DNA of 64,000 nucleotides from Leucobacter chromiisoli (GCF_016522505.1 NZ_JAEHOH010000009.1:1-64000); one strand, 5' to 3'. Shown: positions 33,645 through 42,689, counted from the first letter of the stretch. Program-made: numbers and translations. The notes: generated from the letters alone by a model not told the origin.

Positions 33645-34022
33645 ATGCTCTCGACCATCTTCTCCGGCGTCGTCCGCTGCTACTACTTCCTCGCGAGGTA
33701 CGCACCCGGCCCTCGGCTCATCTCTCGCATCCTCCGTCGCGACGGATTGAAGTGGGGCACGCCCGCGATGCTCGTCGCCGCCCCGTACTACTTCCTCGCG
33801 AACTTCCTCAAAGGGCTCATCGAGCAAGGCGGTGACGCCTGGCTCAGCTTGCCGATGCTGTGGTGCCTCGTCATGGGAACCGTGTTCCTCGTGCTCGGGC
33901 CGGTCAGCCTTCTTAAGCTAGCGAAGGCTCGCATACTAGAAGCTGTGCAGGCACGCCGCGGCGACCGCAAGAAGGGCGTCCCTGCGACAAAGAACCCCGC
34001 GCCCGCGAGCAATGACGAGTAA
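33645..34022 (+). CDS. Two-TM membrane protein of unknown function
   Basis: A 125-residue protein with amphipathic aromatic residues (CYYFLARYAPGPRLI) and hydrophobic helices at about 40-56 and 68-92, then a basic tail ending KNPAPASNDE. It is a typical short membrane protein near the end of actinobacterial ICEs. AAAGGG lies 8 nt before the ATG and is part of a hairpin. No family function is known to me. Confidence 0.6.
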   Translation: MLSTIFSGVVRCYYFLARYAPGPRLISRILRRDGLKWGTPAMLVAAPYYFLANFLKGLIEQGGDAWLSLPMLWCLVMGTVFLVLGPVSLLKLAKARILEAVQARRGDRKKGVPATKNPAPASNDE

Positions 34023-34261
34023 ACTTCGTAGTGTGTCACCGGTTCGCTCAGGCGAACGGAACCAGGTTCCGACGCGAGTGGCACGCAGGTGGCATACAGG
34101 TAGTGACGGGCTCAGAAAACCGCATGATTCCGCGCCTCTTGTCAAAACTGGGACTTCTAGGAGCCAGGTAGTGCCGCTAGCCCGAAAGGGCTGATGCGAG
34201 GCCCGGAGCGGTCTGCTCAATCTCCTTATCCAGCGGATCGCATACAGGCTAAGCAAAGCGG
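34023..34261. other. Gene-free spacer near the presumed right edge of the element
   Basis: A stretch without a gene. It contains a perfect small hairpin AGCCC-GAAA-GGGCT (34179-34192) and several short direct words (GGTAGTG occurs twice, near 34099 and 34167). Together with the MarR remnant that follows, this spacer to 34471 is the most likely place for the boundary between the element and chromosomal genes. No att site can be fixed without the other end. Confidence 0.5.
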
Positions 34262-34432
34262 AGGCGCTCGCCAGCCCGGGTGCTGGTGCTGACCCCGAAG
34301 GCTCCAGCCGCGAGCGTCGCGGCGGTCAGACCATGAGTGCGCGTCGAACAGGCGCTCGACTCGTTCACGGAGAGCGAGCAGCGGCGTCTCGCCGAACTGC
34401 TCACCAAGCTCGCCAATGCGTGGCCGCGGTGA
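34262..34432 (+). pseudogene. C-terminal remnant of a MarR-family regulator
   Basis: Reading from 34262, the frame gives RRSPARVLVLTPK, then after an in-frame TGA (34319-34321) EQALDSFTESEQRRLAELLTKLANAWPR and a stop at 34430-34432. This matches the wing and last helix of MarR proteins (RSRxVxLTPxG, then AL-S-L-T-E-x-E-RxxL-xxLLxKL). The first 90 or so residues are missing and a stop codon interrupts the rest, so the gene is dead. It is probably a chromosomal gene cut by the insertion of the element. Confidence 0.65.
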
Positions 34433-34471
34433 GGGCCGAGTGGCCGGAGCTGGCGGAATCCGGACGCGCTG

Positions 34472-35239
34472 TCAGCGGAAGTCGGGGCCGAAGTAGGCGA
34501 GGATCCCGCCGCGGTGCTGTGCGGGGCGTTCGACCGAAGCGCCGGCCTCCTCCGCGATGAGTGCGGCGGCAGCCCAGTCGAACTCGTAGAGATCGCTCTC
34601 GAGGAAGGCGTCGACCGAGCCGTCGGCCACTGCGCACAGACCGAGCGCAGCAGAGCCGAGACTGCGCATATCGTCGAAATGATCCATGTAGTGGCTCAGG
34701 TCTGCGAGTTGCGTCGTGCGAACGGAGGAATCGTAGGAGAGACCCGTTCCGAGCAGACGGGTCCCAGCATCCGGGGCGGGGCCGCTCAGGCGTTCGACCC
34801 GGCCGCCGAATTTCACCCATGCGCCCTGGCCCCGGGCCGCGAAGTACTCCTTGCTCAGCTCGGGAGCGTGCACCGCTCCTGCGAGCCACTCGCCTGTTGC
34901 GGTCGACTGCACCGCGACCGAGGTGGCGTAGAAGGGGAGTCCCTTGACCTTGTTGGTCGTGCCGTCGAGCGGATCGATGCTCCAGCGCAGTGAGGCGTCG
35001 GGGGCTCCCGCGTCGTCGAGTTCTTCTCCCACGACCCGGTCGTGGGGTCGCGCCTCGAGCAGGAACTCTCGGACCCGTCGTTCTGCGGCGACATCGAGCT
35101 GAGTCACGATATCGCCCGGCGCACCTTTGGTGACGACGCTGTCCCGCGGCAGCGGTCGACCGATCACATGTGCTCCCGCTTCGGCTGCGTGTCGCGCGAG
35201 GTCGAGGAGTTCGGTGACGGTGGGAAGCGGCGCTGTCAT
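34472..35239 (-). CDS. Inositol-monophosphatase-family phosphatase
   Basis: A 255-residue Mg2+-dependent phosphatase of the inositol monophosphatase/FBPase superfamily. Metal-binding motifs are GEEL at 71-74 and IDPLDGTTN at 88-96, and the third motif is DLYEFDWAAAALIAEEAGA near the C-terminus. The family hydrolyses inositol phosphate, sugar phosphate or nucleotide phosphate. It follows the BtpA-like gene by 41 nt on the minus strand and lies beside the kinase operon, so its substrate is probably a phosphorylated intermediate of that pathway. The ATG at 35239 has only a weak AGAAAG site. Confidence 0.87.
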   Translation of the reverse strand: MTAPLPTVTELLDLARHAAEAGAHVIGRPLPRDSVVTKGAPGDIVTQLDVAAERRVREFLLEARPHDRVVGEELDDAGAPDASLRWSIDPLDGTTNKVKGLPFYATSVAVQSTATGEWLAGAVHAPELSKEYFAARGQGAWVKFGGRVERLSGPAPDAGTRLLGTGLSYDSSVRTTQLADLSHYMDHFDDMRSLGSAALGLCAVADGSVDAFLESDLYEFDWAAAALIAEEAGASVERPAQHRGGILAYFGPDFR

Positions 35240-35280
35240 GGGGATGCTTTCTGCTCGAAGACTATCGGTCGTCGTCTCCG

Positions 35281-36096
35281 TCAGAGAGACTTCCGGAAGT
35301 CGTCGGCCGCCGCCACGAGCTCGCGAACACGAGTGCCGTCGACCTCGTTCTCGAAGATCCCGTCCTTCTTGAAGTAGGTGCCGACGACGGCACCGTCGGC
35401 CACGGCGAGTTGATCCGCGACATTGTGCGCCCGCACGCCGGTGTTGACGAATACCGGCACGTCGCCCGCGGCGGTCTTGGCGATCGACAGCGTCTGAGTG
35501 TCGGTGGGTGCACCCGCGGTGAGACCCGAGACGCAGAGCGCGTCGGGCAGCGTGGCGAAGACGGTGGAGCGCGTGAGGGATTCGAGATCGCGCTCGGCGA
35601 GATACTTGGCCGACTCGGGAACGATGTTGAAGAGCAGCTTCACGTGATCCGCGCCGATGCGGTGGCGGTGGCGGGCGACCTCGCCGACGTTGGTGTTCCA
35701 GAGCCCGAAGTCGCTGGCGTACACGCCGGTGAAGATCTCGCGCACGTACTGCGCGCCGGTCGCCATGGCGAGATCGATCGACGCGCGCCCGTCCCAGAGC
35801 ACGTTCACGCCGTACGGAATCGTGATCTCGTCCACGAGCTCACCGATGACGCGGGCCATCGAGACCGCTGTGATCGGCTCGGTCTTCGTGAGGTAGGGCA
35901 GGCTGAACTCGTTGGAGATGAGGATCCCGTCCACTCCTCCGTCTTGCAGCGCGTGAAGCTCGCGGCGGGCGCGCTCCACGACCTTCTGCATGCCCGCCGC
36001 GCTGTCGTAGAGCGTGTCGCCCGGCAGCGGAGACAGATGCAGCATCGCGATCACGGGCTTGGGCTTGTCGAAGGCGTCCTTGAGCCAGCTGGTCAT
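35281..36096 (-). CDS. BtpA/SgcQ-family TIM-barrel protein
   Basis: A 271-residue soluble protein with KPVIAMLHLSPLPG at the N-terminus, GGVDGILISNEFSLPY, YGVNVLWDG and SGLTAGAPTD, the set of conserved blocks of the BtpA/SgcQ family. Family members occur in sugar operons (SgcQ) and have a TIM-barrel fold, but their reaction is not established. The first gene of a two-gene minus-strand unit with the phosphatase, divergent from the kinase operon; GAGAGGAA precedes the ATG. It probably handles a carbohydrate intermediate of this locus. Confidence 0.85.
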   Translation of the reverse strand: MTSWLKDAFDKPKPVIAMLHLSPLPGDTLYDSAAGMQKVVERARRELHALQDGGVDGILISNEFSLPYLTKTEPITAVSMARVIGELVDEITIPYGVNVLWDGRASIDLAMATGAQYVREIFTGVYASDFGLWNTNVGEVARHRHRIGADHVKLLFNIVPESAKYLAERDLESLTRSTVFATLPDALCVSGLTAGAPTDTQTLSIAKTAAGDVPVFVNTGVRAHNVADQLAVADGAVVGTYFKKDGIFENEVDGTRVRELVAAADDFRKSL

Positions 36097-36211
36097 GGTG
36101 ATTCCTCTCTCGGGGCGTGTGGGGAAGTGTCTTCGGGTGGAACAAATATGTTGTGATTTAACGTCTTTACAGGATGAATGAGAACTTGTAACATAATCAA
36201 AACACGTACGG

Positions 36212-36242
36212 TGTGAGAAAGCAACAATGAGGTTCTAGGCTC
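36212..36242 (+). promoter_or_regulatory. Promoter/operator element 1, upstream of the kinase
   Basis: A 31-bp element nearly identical (27 of 31 positions) to 54510-54540 upstream of deoR. Its core is GAAAGCAACAATGAGG, followed by TAGGCT (36236-36241), a good actinobacterial -10 box. The ATG at 36248 comes 6 nt later, with no ribosome binding site, so transcription should start at or next to the start codon (leaderless). The shared GAAAG-AACA part is the likely DeoR binding site. Confidence 0.65.
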
Positions 36243-36247
36243 TCCAT

Positions 36248-37741
36248 ATGACTGCACAGAAGCGATACACGATCGGCATCGATGTCGGTACGACGGGAAC
36301 AAAGGTCGTGCTGCTCGATCCAGACGGCGCGCTGCTCGCGCAGGAGGGCCGCGACTGCGAGCTGTTCTCGCAGCGCTCCGGATTCGCGGAGGCTGACCCT
36401 GGCCAGTGGCTCAACAACATCGCGAGTGCGATCCCGGTGCTGCTGAAGACCGCCGGTGTTGCACCCGCCGAGATCGCGGCGATCGCCACCACCGGCATGG
36501 TGCCGGCTCTCGTGCTGGTCGATGGCGAGAGACGGGCCGTGCGGCGCGCGATCCTGCAGAACGACGCCCGTGCGACGGCGCAGCTCAGCGAACTCGGTGA
36601 AGCTTACCGGGGGCTCGACGTCGTCGGCACCACGGGATCCGCGCTCACGCAGCAGTCGATCGCTCCGACCCTGATGTGGTTGCGGGAGCACGAGCCGGAT
36701 GCCCTGAGGAAAGCCGAGATCGTCATGGGCTCCTATGACTGGGTCCTGTACTCGCTCGGGGCCGAAGCTCACGTCGAGCAGAACTGGGCGCTCGAATCGG
36801 GGCTGTTCGAGATCGACGGGCGGTTCTTCTCACCCGCCTTCGAACACGCTCGCATCGAGCCGGAGCTCGTGCCTCCGCCGCGTTCCCCCGGCACCGTCGT
36901 CGGAGAGCTGTCGGCGAACGGTGCGCGACTGACCGGGCTGGTGGCGGGTGTGCAACTCGTCGTCGGCGGCGCGGATCACGTGTTGAGCGCGTTCGCGGCC
37001 GGCGTCGATGAGGCCGGCAGCTTCCTCGTGAAGCTCGGCGGGGCGGGTGACATCCTCGCGGCGTCCAACACGCCGGTCGTCGATCCCCGGCTCTATCTCG
37101 ACGCGCACCCCGTACCCGGGCTGTGGCTGCCGAACGGATGCATGGCGACCAGCGGCAGCCTGATCCGGTGGTATCAATCGCTCGTCGGCGGTGCCGAGCT
37201 CATGCGGCTCGATGCCGAGGCGGCGGAGCGCGAGCCCGCCGAGATCCTGTGCCTGCCCTACTTCCTGGGGGAGAAGAGCCCGCTCCACGACCCCGATCTG
37301 CGCGGTGCCTTCATCGGGATGCATCTCGGGCACACCCGCGCGGATCTGTACCGCTCGGTTCTCGAGGGCATCGCGTTCGGATTCCGCCACCACGTGGAGG
37401 TCTTCGCGGAGATCGGCATGCCCGTGCACAGAGCGATGGTCACGAACGGCGGCAGCAAATCGGTGCTGTGGAAGCAGATCCACGCCGATGTGCTCGGGAT
37501 CCCGATGCATCCCGTTCTCGATCATCCCGGGGCATCCCTCGGAGCCGCGATCATCGCTGCCATCGGCGCTGGAGTGCTGCCCGACTGGGCGGCGGCCTCG
37601 CGCTTCCTGCAGCTCGGGCCGGTCGTCGAGCCGAACCCCGACACGCTGGACCGCTATTCGGATGCCTACGCCGAGTGGAGACGCTCAGCCGATGTGCTCA
37701 CCCCTGTTTCCCACCACCTCTCACGAAGGGCTCTCTCATGA
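36248..37741 (+). CDS. FGGY-family carbohydrate kinase
   Basis: A 497-residue kinase that phosphorylates a sugar or polyol with ATP. GIDVGTTGTKVVLLD at residues 10-24 is the phosphate-1 loop; the adenosine and second-half motifs include GGADHVLSAFAAG, VKLGGAGDIL and VTNGGSKSVLWKQIHADVLG. The size and order match xylulokinase/erythritol kinase-type FGGY enzymes; the exact substrate cannot be read. It is the first gene of the main operon and overlaps the next gene by 4 bp. It has no ribosome binding site and appears leaderless. Confidence 0.92.
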   Translation: MTAQKRYTIGIDVGTTGTKVVLLDPDGALLAQEGRDCELFSQRSGFAEADPGQWLNNIASAIPVLLKTAGVAPAEIAAIATTGMVPALVLVDGERRAVRRAILQNDARATAQLSELGEAYRGLDVVGTTGSALTQQSIAPTLMWLREHEPDALRKAEIVMGSYDWVLYSLGAEAHVEQNWALESGLFEIDGRFFSPAFEHARIEPELVPPPRSPGTVVGELSANGARLTGLVAGVQLVVGGADHVLSAFAAGVDEAGSFLVKLGGAGDILAASNTPVVDPRLYLDAHPVPGLWLPNGCMATSGSLIRWYQSLVGGAELMRLDAEAAEREPAEILCLPYFLGEKSPLHDPDLRGAFIGMHLGHTRADLYRSVLEGIAFGFRHHVEVFAEIGMPVHRAMVTNGGSKSVLWKQIHADVLGIPMHPVLDHPGASLGAAIIAAIGAGVLPDWAAASRFLQLGPVVEPNPDTLDRYSDAYAEWRRSADVLTPVSHHLSRRALS

Positions 37742-38511
37742 CCAATGCAGCAGTGATCACCGGCGGCGGCTCCGGCATCGGCAGGGCTATCGCCACCCGC
37801 CTCGCGGAGCGCGGGTGGCAGGTCGTCGTCACCGATATCGACCTCTCGGCCGCCGAGGCCACTGCGGCCTCCCTCCCCGCGGTTCAGGCCGGACCGCATG
37901 AGGCGGCTCGACTCAATGTCACGGATGCGGCGGGAGCGGCAGGTCTCGCGGAGGACGTCTCCGCGCGGCTCGGCCTCGGCGCCTGGGTGAACAACGCCGG
38001 AATCTCCTTCATGCAGGCCTTCGTCGACGTATCGGAGGAGGACTACGACCGGACGCTCGACATCAACCTGAAGGGGGTATTCATCTGCGGTCAGGCTGCT
38101 GCGCGAGCGATGATCGCGGCAGGTCGCGGAGGGCAGATCGTGAACACGGCCTCGATGGCGGGCAAGCAGGGACGGGTGCCGTTCCTCGCCGACTACGTGG
38201 CCAGCAAGTTCGGTGTCGTGGGTCTCACACAGGCGATGGCCTACGAACTCGGACCGTCGGGCATCCGGGTGAACTCGGTGTGTCCGGGTTTCGTCAAGAC
38301 TCCGATGCAGGATCGGGAACTCGAGTGGGAGGCCTCCCTCCGCGGCGTGCGGCCTCAGGACGTGCAGCAGCTCATGCTCGATGAGACGCCGCTCGGGAGG
38401 CTGCAGACGGCCGAGGACATCGCGAAGGTGGTCGGCTTCCTGCTCTCGGACGATGCCGACGCCGTGACTGGAGAAGCGCTCGCCGTCAACGGCGGGGCGT
38501 ACATGGATTGA
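37738..38511 (+). CDS. Short-chain dehydrogenase/reductase 1
   Basis: A 257-residue classical SDR using NAD(P). TGGGSGIGRAIA is the nucleotide-binding glycine motif at 8-19, NNAG lies near residue 88, and the catalytic set ends in YVASK. Such enzymes oxidise or reduce a secondary alcohol of sugars and polyols. It overlaps the kinase stop as ATGA, hence coupled translation. The NAD/NADP preference is suggested by Asp-Ile-Asp after beta-2 (NAD-like). Confidence 0.9.
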   Translation: MTNAAVITGGGSGIGRAIATRLAERGWQVVVTDIDLSAAEATAASLPAVQAGPHEAARLNVTDAAGAAGLAEDVSARLGLGAWVNNAGISFMQAFVDVSEEDYDRTLDINLKGVFICGQAAARAMIAAGRGGQIVNTASMAGKQGRVPFLADYVASKFGVVGLTQAMAYELGPSGIRVNSVCPGFVKTPMQDRELEWEASLRGVRPQDVQQLMLDETPLGRLQTAEDIAKVVGFLLSDDADAVTGEALAVNGGAYMD

Positions 38512-38549
38512 ACGCAGAGCCGTTCACGAGAGAGACGAGGAGTTCCCCT

Positions 38550-39866
38550 ATGAATAAGAACGCGAAGAGCCCACTCGGGCGCCTTCGGTTCGTCGCGACA
38601 GGTCTGCTGGCAGCATCGGCGCTGACGCTCGTCGGCTGCGCAGGGCAGGGCGGTCCCGCCCCCGTCGAGGCGACGGGCGAGGGGGACATCCCCACCGATA
38701 CCGAGGCGACCGTGCGCGTGCTGCTCGAGACCGTACCCGATTCGGACATCGTCATCGACATGGTCGACGAGTTCAACGAGACCTACCCGAACATCACGGT
38801 CGACATCGAACAGCTCCCCTTCGATCAGATGCGCGACCGACTGATCGCGTCGTTCCAGGCCCCGGATCCCAACTACGACTTGATCGTCGTCGACAACCCT
38901 TGGATGGTCGACTTCGCGGAGGCCGGTTTCCTGCAGCCGCTCGACGCCCGCATCGATTCGACGTCGGACTACGATCCGGACGACTTCTTCGATCCGCTCG
39001 TCGACATCACGACCGTGGATGAGGCGCGGTACGCCGTGCCCTTCTACAACTACGCGCTCGGCTTCATCTATCGAACCGACCTGATGGAGGAGGCGGGAGC
39101 GGAGCCGCCGGAGACCCTCGACGAGCTGGTGTCGACCGTGCAGCAGTTGAACACCCCGGAACACGCGGGCATCGCCATGCAGCCGCAGCGCGGTTACAAG
39201 GTCTTCGAGGAGTGGGCCAACTGGCTGTTCGCGGCCGGCGGCTCGATCTACGACGATGAGGGCAACGTCACCCTCGACACCCCGGAGGCGGCGCACGCGC
39301 TGGAGGCGTACATCGAAGCCTACGAGACGGCGGCTCCCGCCAACAGCCTGAACTGGGCGGTGGACGACGCGGTGCGTTCGGTGTCGAGCGGCGGGTCCGC
39401 CTCGCTCATCACCTACAACTGGAACCTCCCGGTGCTGAACGACCCCGAGGGCGCCGCGGGCGACCTCGCGGGAGAGTTCGCGCTGGCTCCGATGCCCGGA
39501 GGCAAACAAGCGCTCGGCGCATGGAGCTGGGCGCTTCCGTCGAACTCGGCCGAGCCCGACGCGGCCTGGGCGTTCATCTCGTGGGTGACATCGCCGGAGA
39601 CCGACGTCGAGCGGGTGATCGCAGGAGGAGCGGCCATTCGCGAAAGCACTCTCGAGGAGCAGCGAGTACTCGATGAGGGATACGGAGCCGGCTACTACGA
39701 CGCGGTGAAGACGATCCTGTCCGACGCCTCGCCGTTGAGCGAGGGGCCGAGTGGCGAAGAATTCATCCAGGACGTTGGGACCGAGCTGAACAAGGCGGTT
39801 GCCGGGACGGCGAGCGTCGAAGAGGCTCTCGCCGCGGCCCAGGCGGCCGGTGAGCGTCTGGAGTGA
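38550..39866 (+). CDS. ABC sugar importer 1, substrate-binding lipoprotein
   Basis: A 438-residue family-1 (UgpB/MalE-like) binding protein. The signal peptide ends in LVGC (lipobox). The mature part has FNETYPNITVDIEQ, LPFDQMRDRLIASF, and the Trp- and Tyr-rich C-terminal lobe. The ATG at 38550 was chosen over upstream codons because GAGGAG lies 8 nt away and the signal peptide begins there. The next genes encode two permeases and an ATPase, making one complete importer. The expected ligand is a sugar, polyol or oligosaccharide. Confidence 0.9.
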   Translation: MNKNAKSPLGRLRFVATGLLAASALTLVGCAGQGGPAPVEATGEGDIPTDTEATVRVLLETVPDSDIVIDMVDEFNETYPNITVDIEQLPFDQMRDRLIASFQAPDPNYDLIVVDNPWMVDFAEAGFLQPLDARIDSTSDYDPDDFFDPLVDITTVDEARYAVPFYNYALGFIYRTDLMEEAGAEPPETLDELVSTVQQLNTPEHAGIAMQPQRGYKVFEEWANWLFAAGGSIYDDEGNVTLDTPEAAHALEAYIEAYETAAPANSLNWAVDDAVRSVSSGGSASLITYNWNLPVLNDPEGAAGDLAGEFALAPMPGGKQALGAWSWALPSNSAEPDAAWAFISWVTSPETDVERVIAGGAAIRESTLEEQRVLDEGYGAGYYDAVKTILSDASPLSEGPSGEEFIQDVGTELNKAVAGTASVEEALAAAQAAGERLE

Positions 39867-39870
39867 TCGG

Positions 39871-40791
39871 ATGAGCGCTCCATCGGCTCCCTCGACGGTC
39901 GCGATCAAGGTCGGGACCGCGCGTGTCAGGGTACGGCCGAACCGTTTCTCCAGGGGGATGCTCGCCCCGCTCCTGATCGTGATCGGTTTCGTGGTCGGGT
40001 TCCCCCTGGTGTACGCCGGGTACCTGAGCTTCACCGACTACCGGCTGACGGATCGGGGAACACCCGACCTCGTGTGGTTCGACAGTTATATCGGCGCACT
40101 CACGAACCCTTCGTTCTGGCAGGCGTTCGGTACCACCGCGACCTATCTCGTGATCGCCGTCACCGGGGAGCTCGTGCTCGGGTTGTTCATCGCGATGGCG
40201 CTGCAGAAGCAGCGGTGGGCGAAGGATCTCACCCGCGCTCTGCTGCTGGCGCCGATGTTCATCACGCCGATCGCGGTCGGCCTCACGTTCCGCTTCCTGC
40301 TCAACGACCAACTGGGGGCGGTGCCCGAGCTCTTGAGCCGGATCGGCGTGAGCTACGACTTCCTCGGCTCGGGCAAGGCGCTCATCACCCTCGCCTTCAT
40401 CGACATGTGGCAATGGACGCCGTTCATGGTGCTGTTGCTGCTCGCCGGATTGGAATCGCTGCCGAAGGCACCCCTCGAGGCGGCCCGGGTCGATGGCGCG
40501 AGCTGGTGGTACACCTTCCGGCGAGTGATGCTTCCGCTGCTGTCGCCCGTGCTCGTGATCGCCGTGCTGCTGCGCGCGCTCGATGCGATGAAGGTCTTCG
40601 AATACGTCTACGCGACCACAAGAGGCGGGCCGGGCGAGGAGACGCAGACGCTGCAGTATTTCACCTATCAGACGGGCATCCAGTTCTTCCGCCTGGGTTC
40701 CGCGAGCGCGATGGCGTTCATCGTGCTCGCGGTGGTGCTGACCGTGATCGTGGTGATCTACCGCAGGATGGAAAGGAGTCGGGAGCAATGA
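39871..40791 (+). CDS. ABC sugar importer 1, permease A
   Basis: A 306-residue permease with about six transmembrane helices. The inner-loop EAA motif reads EAARVDGASWWYTFRRVMLPLL, the point that contacts the ATPase. It belongs to the UgpA/MalF type. The ATG at 39871 has GGAG 8 nt upstream, 4 nt after the previous stop. The next permease gene overlaps by 4 bp. Confidence 0.92.
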   Translation: MSAPSAPSTVAIKVGTARVRVRPNRFSRGMLAPLLIVIGFVVGFPLVYAGYLSFTDYRLTDRGTPDLVWFDSYIGALTNPSFWQAFGTTATYLVIAVTGELVLGLFIAMALQKQRWAKDLTRALLLAPMFITPIAVGLTFRFLLNDQLGAVPELLSRIGVSYDFLGSGKALITLAFIDMWQWTPFMVLLLLAGLESLPKAPLEAARVDGASWWYTFRRVMLPLLSPVLVIAVLLRALDAMKVFEYVYATTRGGPGEETQTLQYFTYQTGIQFFRLGSASAMAFIVLAVVLTVIVVIYRRMERSREQ

Positions 40792-41606
40792 ATCGTTCAG
40801 CCGCAATGACGACGCTCCGCTCGGTGTTCTTGTGGATCGCGGTCGCCGCCGTCCTGTTCCCGTTGCTGTGGGTCCTTCTGGCCAGCTTCAAGACGGCTGT
40901 GCAGCTCAACGACCCCACGGCGCTGCTGTTCTCTCCGACCCTCGACAACTGGACGCGGGTGCTGTTCGCCTCGGAGATCCTGCCATCGGCCGGGCGCAGC
41001 TTCGCGGTCGCTGCCATCGCCGTGATCGTCAGCCTGCTCGTCGGCGCTCCGGGCGCATATGTCATCGCGAAGTACCGTACCGGCGGCACGGCGACACGGT
41101 TCGGGATCCTCGCCTCGCAGGTGTTGCCGCCGGCCGTGCTCGTGTTCCCCTTCCTGACGATGGCCTACTCGCTGCGGATGACGGATACCCTGCTGCCGGT
41201 CATCATGGCGCACCTGAGCATCGTCCTGCCGGTTGTGACCTGGTTCCTGATCGGCTTCTTCAGCGCGGTGCCCGACTCTCTGGAGGAGCAGGCGCGGGTC
41301 GACGGCTACAGTCGCTTTGCGGCGTTCCGCAAGGTCGTCGTGCCGCAGGTCTACCCGGGCATCGGGGCGGCCGCGATCTTCGGCTTCACGTTGTCGTGGA
41401 ACGACATGTTCTACGGGCTGATCCTCGCGCCGGGGAATGCCGCGATCCTGCCGGTGACCATCGCGGGCTTCAATACCTTCCGCGGAGTGGAGCTCGGCTC
41501 CATGAGCGCGGCCATCATCGTCGCCGTCGTACCCGTGGTCATCGCCAGCTTCTTCATTCAGCGTCGTCTGGTGCAGGGCATCAGCGGTGGCGCCGTCAAA
41601 GCATAG
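40788..41606 (+). CDS. ABC sugar importer 1, permease B
   Basis: A 272-residue MalG/UgpE-type permease. It has six helices and the EAA motif EEQARVDGYSRFAAFRKVVVPQV. It starts within the stop of permease A (ATGA). Its C-terminus QGISGGAVKA matches the MalG-type ending QGLTxGAVKG, which reaches into the transport core. It pairs with permease A. Confidence 0.92.
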   Translation: MNRSAAMTTLRSVFLWIAVAAVLFPLLWVLLASFKTAVQLNDPTALLFSPTLDNWTRVLFASEILPSAGRSFAVAAIAVIVSLLVGAPGAYVIAKYRTGGTATRFGILASQVLPPAVLVFPFLTMAYSLRMTDTLLPVIMAHLSIVLPVVTWFLIGFFSAVPDSLEEQARVDGYSRFAAFRKVVVPQVYPGIGAAAIFGFTLSWNDMFYGLILAPGNAAILPVTIAGFNTFRGVELGSMSAAIIVAVVPVVIASFFIQRRLVQGISGGAVKA

Positions 41607-41618
41607 AAAGGGCCGATC

Positions 41619-42689
41619 GTGGCCGAAGTGATTTTTGAGAACGTCCGCAAGGTCTACGGCGAGCACGAGATCGTCTCCGACTTGAACCTGACGCTGCCAG
41701 ATGGGAGCTTCACGGTGCTGGTGGGGCCGTCCGGGTGCGGGAAGTCGACCTCACTGCGCATGCTCGCGGGCCTGGAGCCCATCACCTCGGGCCGGATCCT
41801 CGTCGGTGGAAAAGATGTCACCGCGAAGGAGCCGAAGGAACGGGACATCTCGATGGTGTTCCAGAACTACGCGCTCTACCCGCACTTGACCGTGCGCGAG
41901 AACATCGCCTTCCCGCTTCGCGCGAACAAGACGCTCGGCAAGCAGGAGATCTCCGCCCGCGTGGACGAGGTCGCGCAGACCCTGGGTCTCGCATCGCTCG
42001 CGGACCGGCGTCCGAAGGACCTGAGCGGCGGCCAACAGCAGCGGGTCGCGATCGGCCGGGCGATCGTGCGTCAGCCCTCGGCCTTCCTCTTCGACGAACC
42101 GCTCAGCAACCTTGATGCGAAGCTGCGCGTCGAGACGCGCACCGAGCTCCTGCAGCTCCAGCGCCGTCTCGGGGTGACCTCGCTGTACGTCACCCACGAT
42201 CAGGAGGAGGCGATGACGCTCTCGGATCGGATGGTCGTGATGCGGGACGGCGTCATCGCCCAGGAAGGCATCCCGAGCGAGGTCTACGCGCGCCCGCGAT
42301 CGGTCTTCGTGGCGACGTTCGTCGGCAGTCCGAAGATGAACATTCTGCGCGGTCGTGTCGCCGAGGGAGTGTTCGACGAGGAGCGAGGTGCGGTGCGTCT
42401 GCCCGTGGAGCGAGCGGGCGAGGGGGAGATCGTCCTGGGGGTGCGTCCTGACGACCTGCTGGTGACACCCGCCGCGGCGCCCTCGGGGGTGCGCGTCGAA
42501 CTGATCGAACTGCTCGGCCCGCGAGCCATCGTCACTCTCGACGCGAACGGAGTGCAGCTGCGCAGCGTGTTGGAGGCGGACGCGCTGAGCGGTGTCGGTG
42601 AAGGGGCCGAGGTGGAGCTGGCGATCCGGCCGGGCTCGGCGCACGTCTTCGATCCCGAGACGGAGGACCGCCTCGAAGCGGGCCGATGA
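41619..42689 (+). CDS. ABC sugar importer 1, ATPase (MsmK/UgpC type)
   Basis: A 356-residue ATPase. Walker A GPSGCGKST, Q-loop VFQNYALYPHLTV, signature LSGGQQQRVAIGRA, Walker B AFLFDEPLSNLDAKLR, H-loop YVTHDQEEA. A C-terminal TOBE-like regulatory domain follows (GVRPDDLLV), as in MalK. GTG at 41619 is preceded by AAAGGG. It drives importer 1; in actinobacteria one such ATPase often serves several sugar permeases, but here it is inside the operon. Confidence 0.93.
   Translation: MAEVIFENVRKVYGEHEIVSDLNLTLPDGSFTVLVGPSGCGKSTSLRMLAGLEPITSGRILVGGKDVTAKEPKERDISMVFQNYALYPHLTVRENIAFPLRANKTLGKQEISARVDEVAQTLGLASLADRRPKDLSGGQQQRVAIGRAIVRQPSAFLFDEPLSNLDAKLRVETRTELLQLQRRLGVTSLYVTHDQEEAMTLSDRMVVMRDGVIAQEGIPSEVYARPRSVFVATFVGSPKMNILRGRVAEGVFDEERGAVRLPVERAGEGEIVLGVRPDDLLVTPAAAPSGVRVELIELLGPRAIVTLDANGVQLRSVLEADALSGVGEGAEVELAIRPGSAHVFDPETEDRLEAGR

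Noticed and set aside
38355-40034. A 559-codon minus-strand frame opposite the sugar-binding protein
   Set aside because: Covers the real lipoprotein and part of its neighbours in antisense, with no motif or ribosome binding site.
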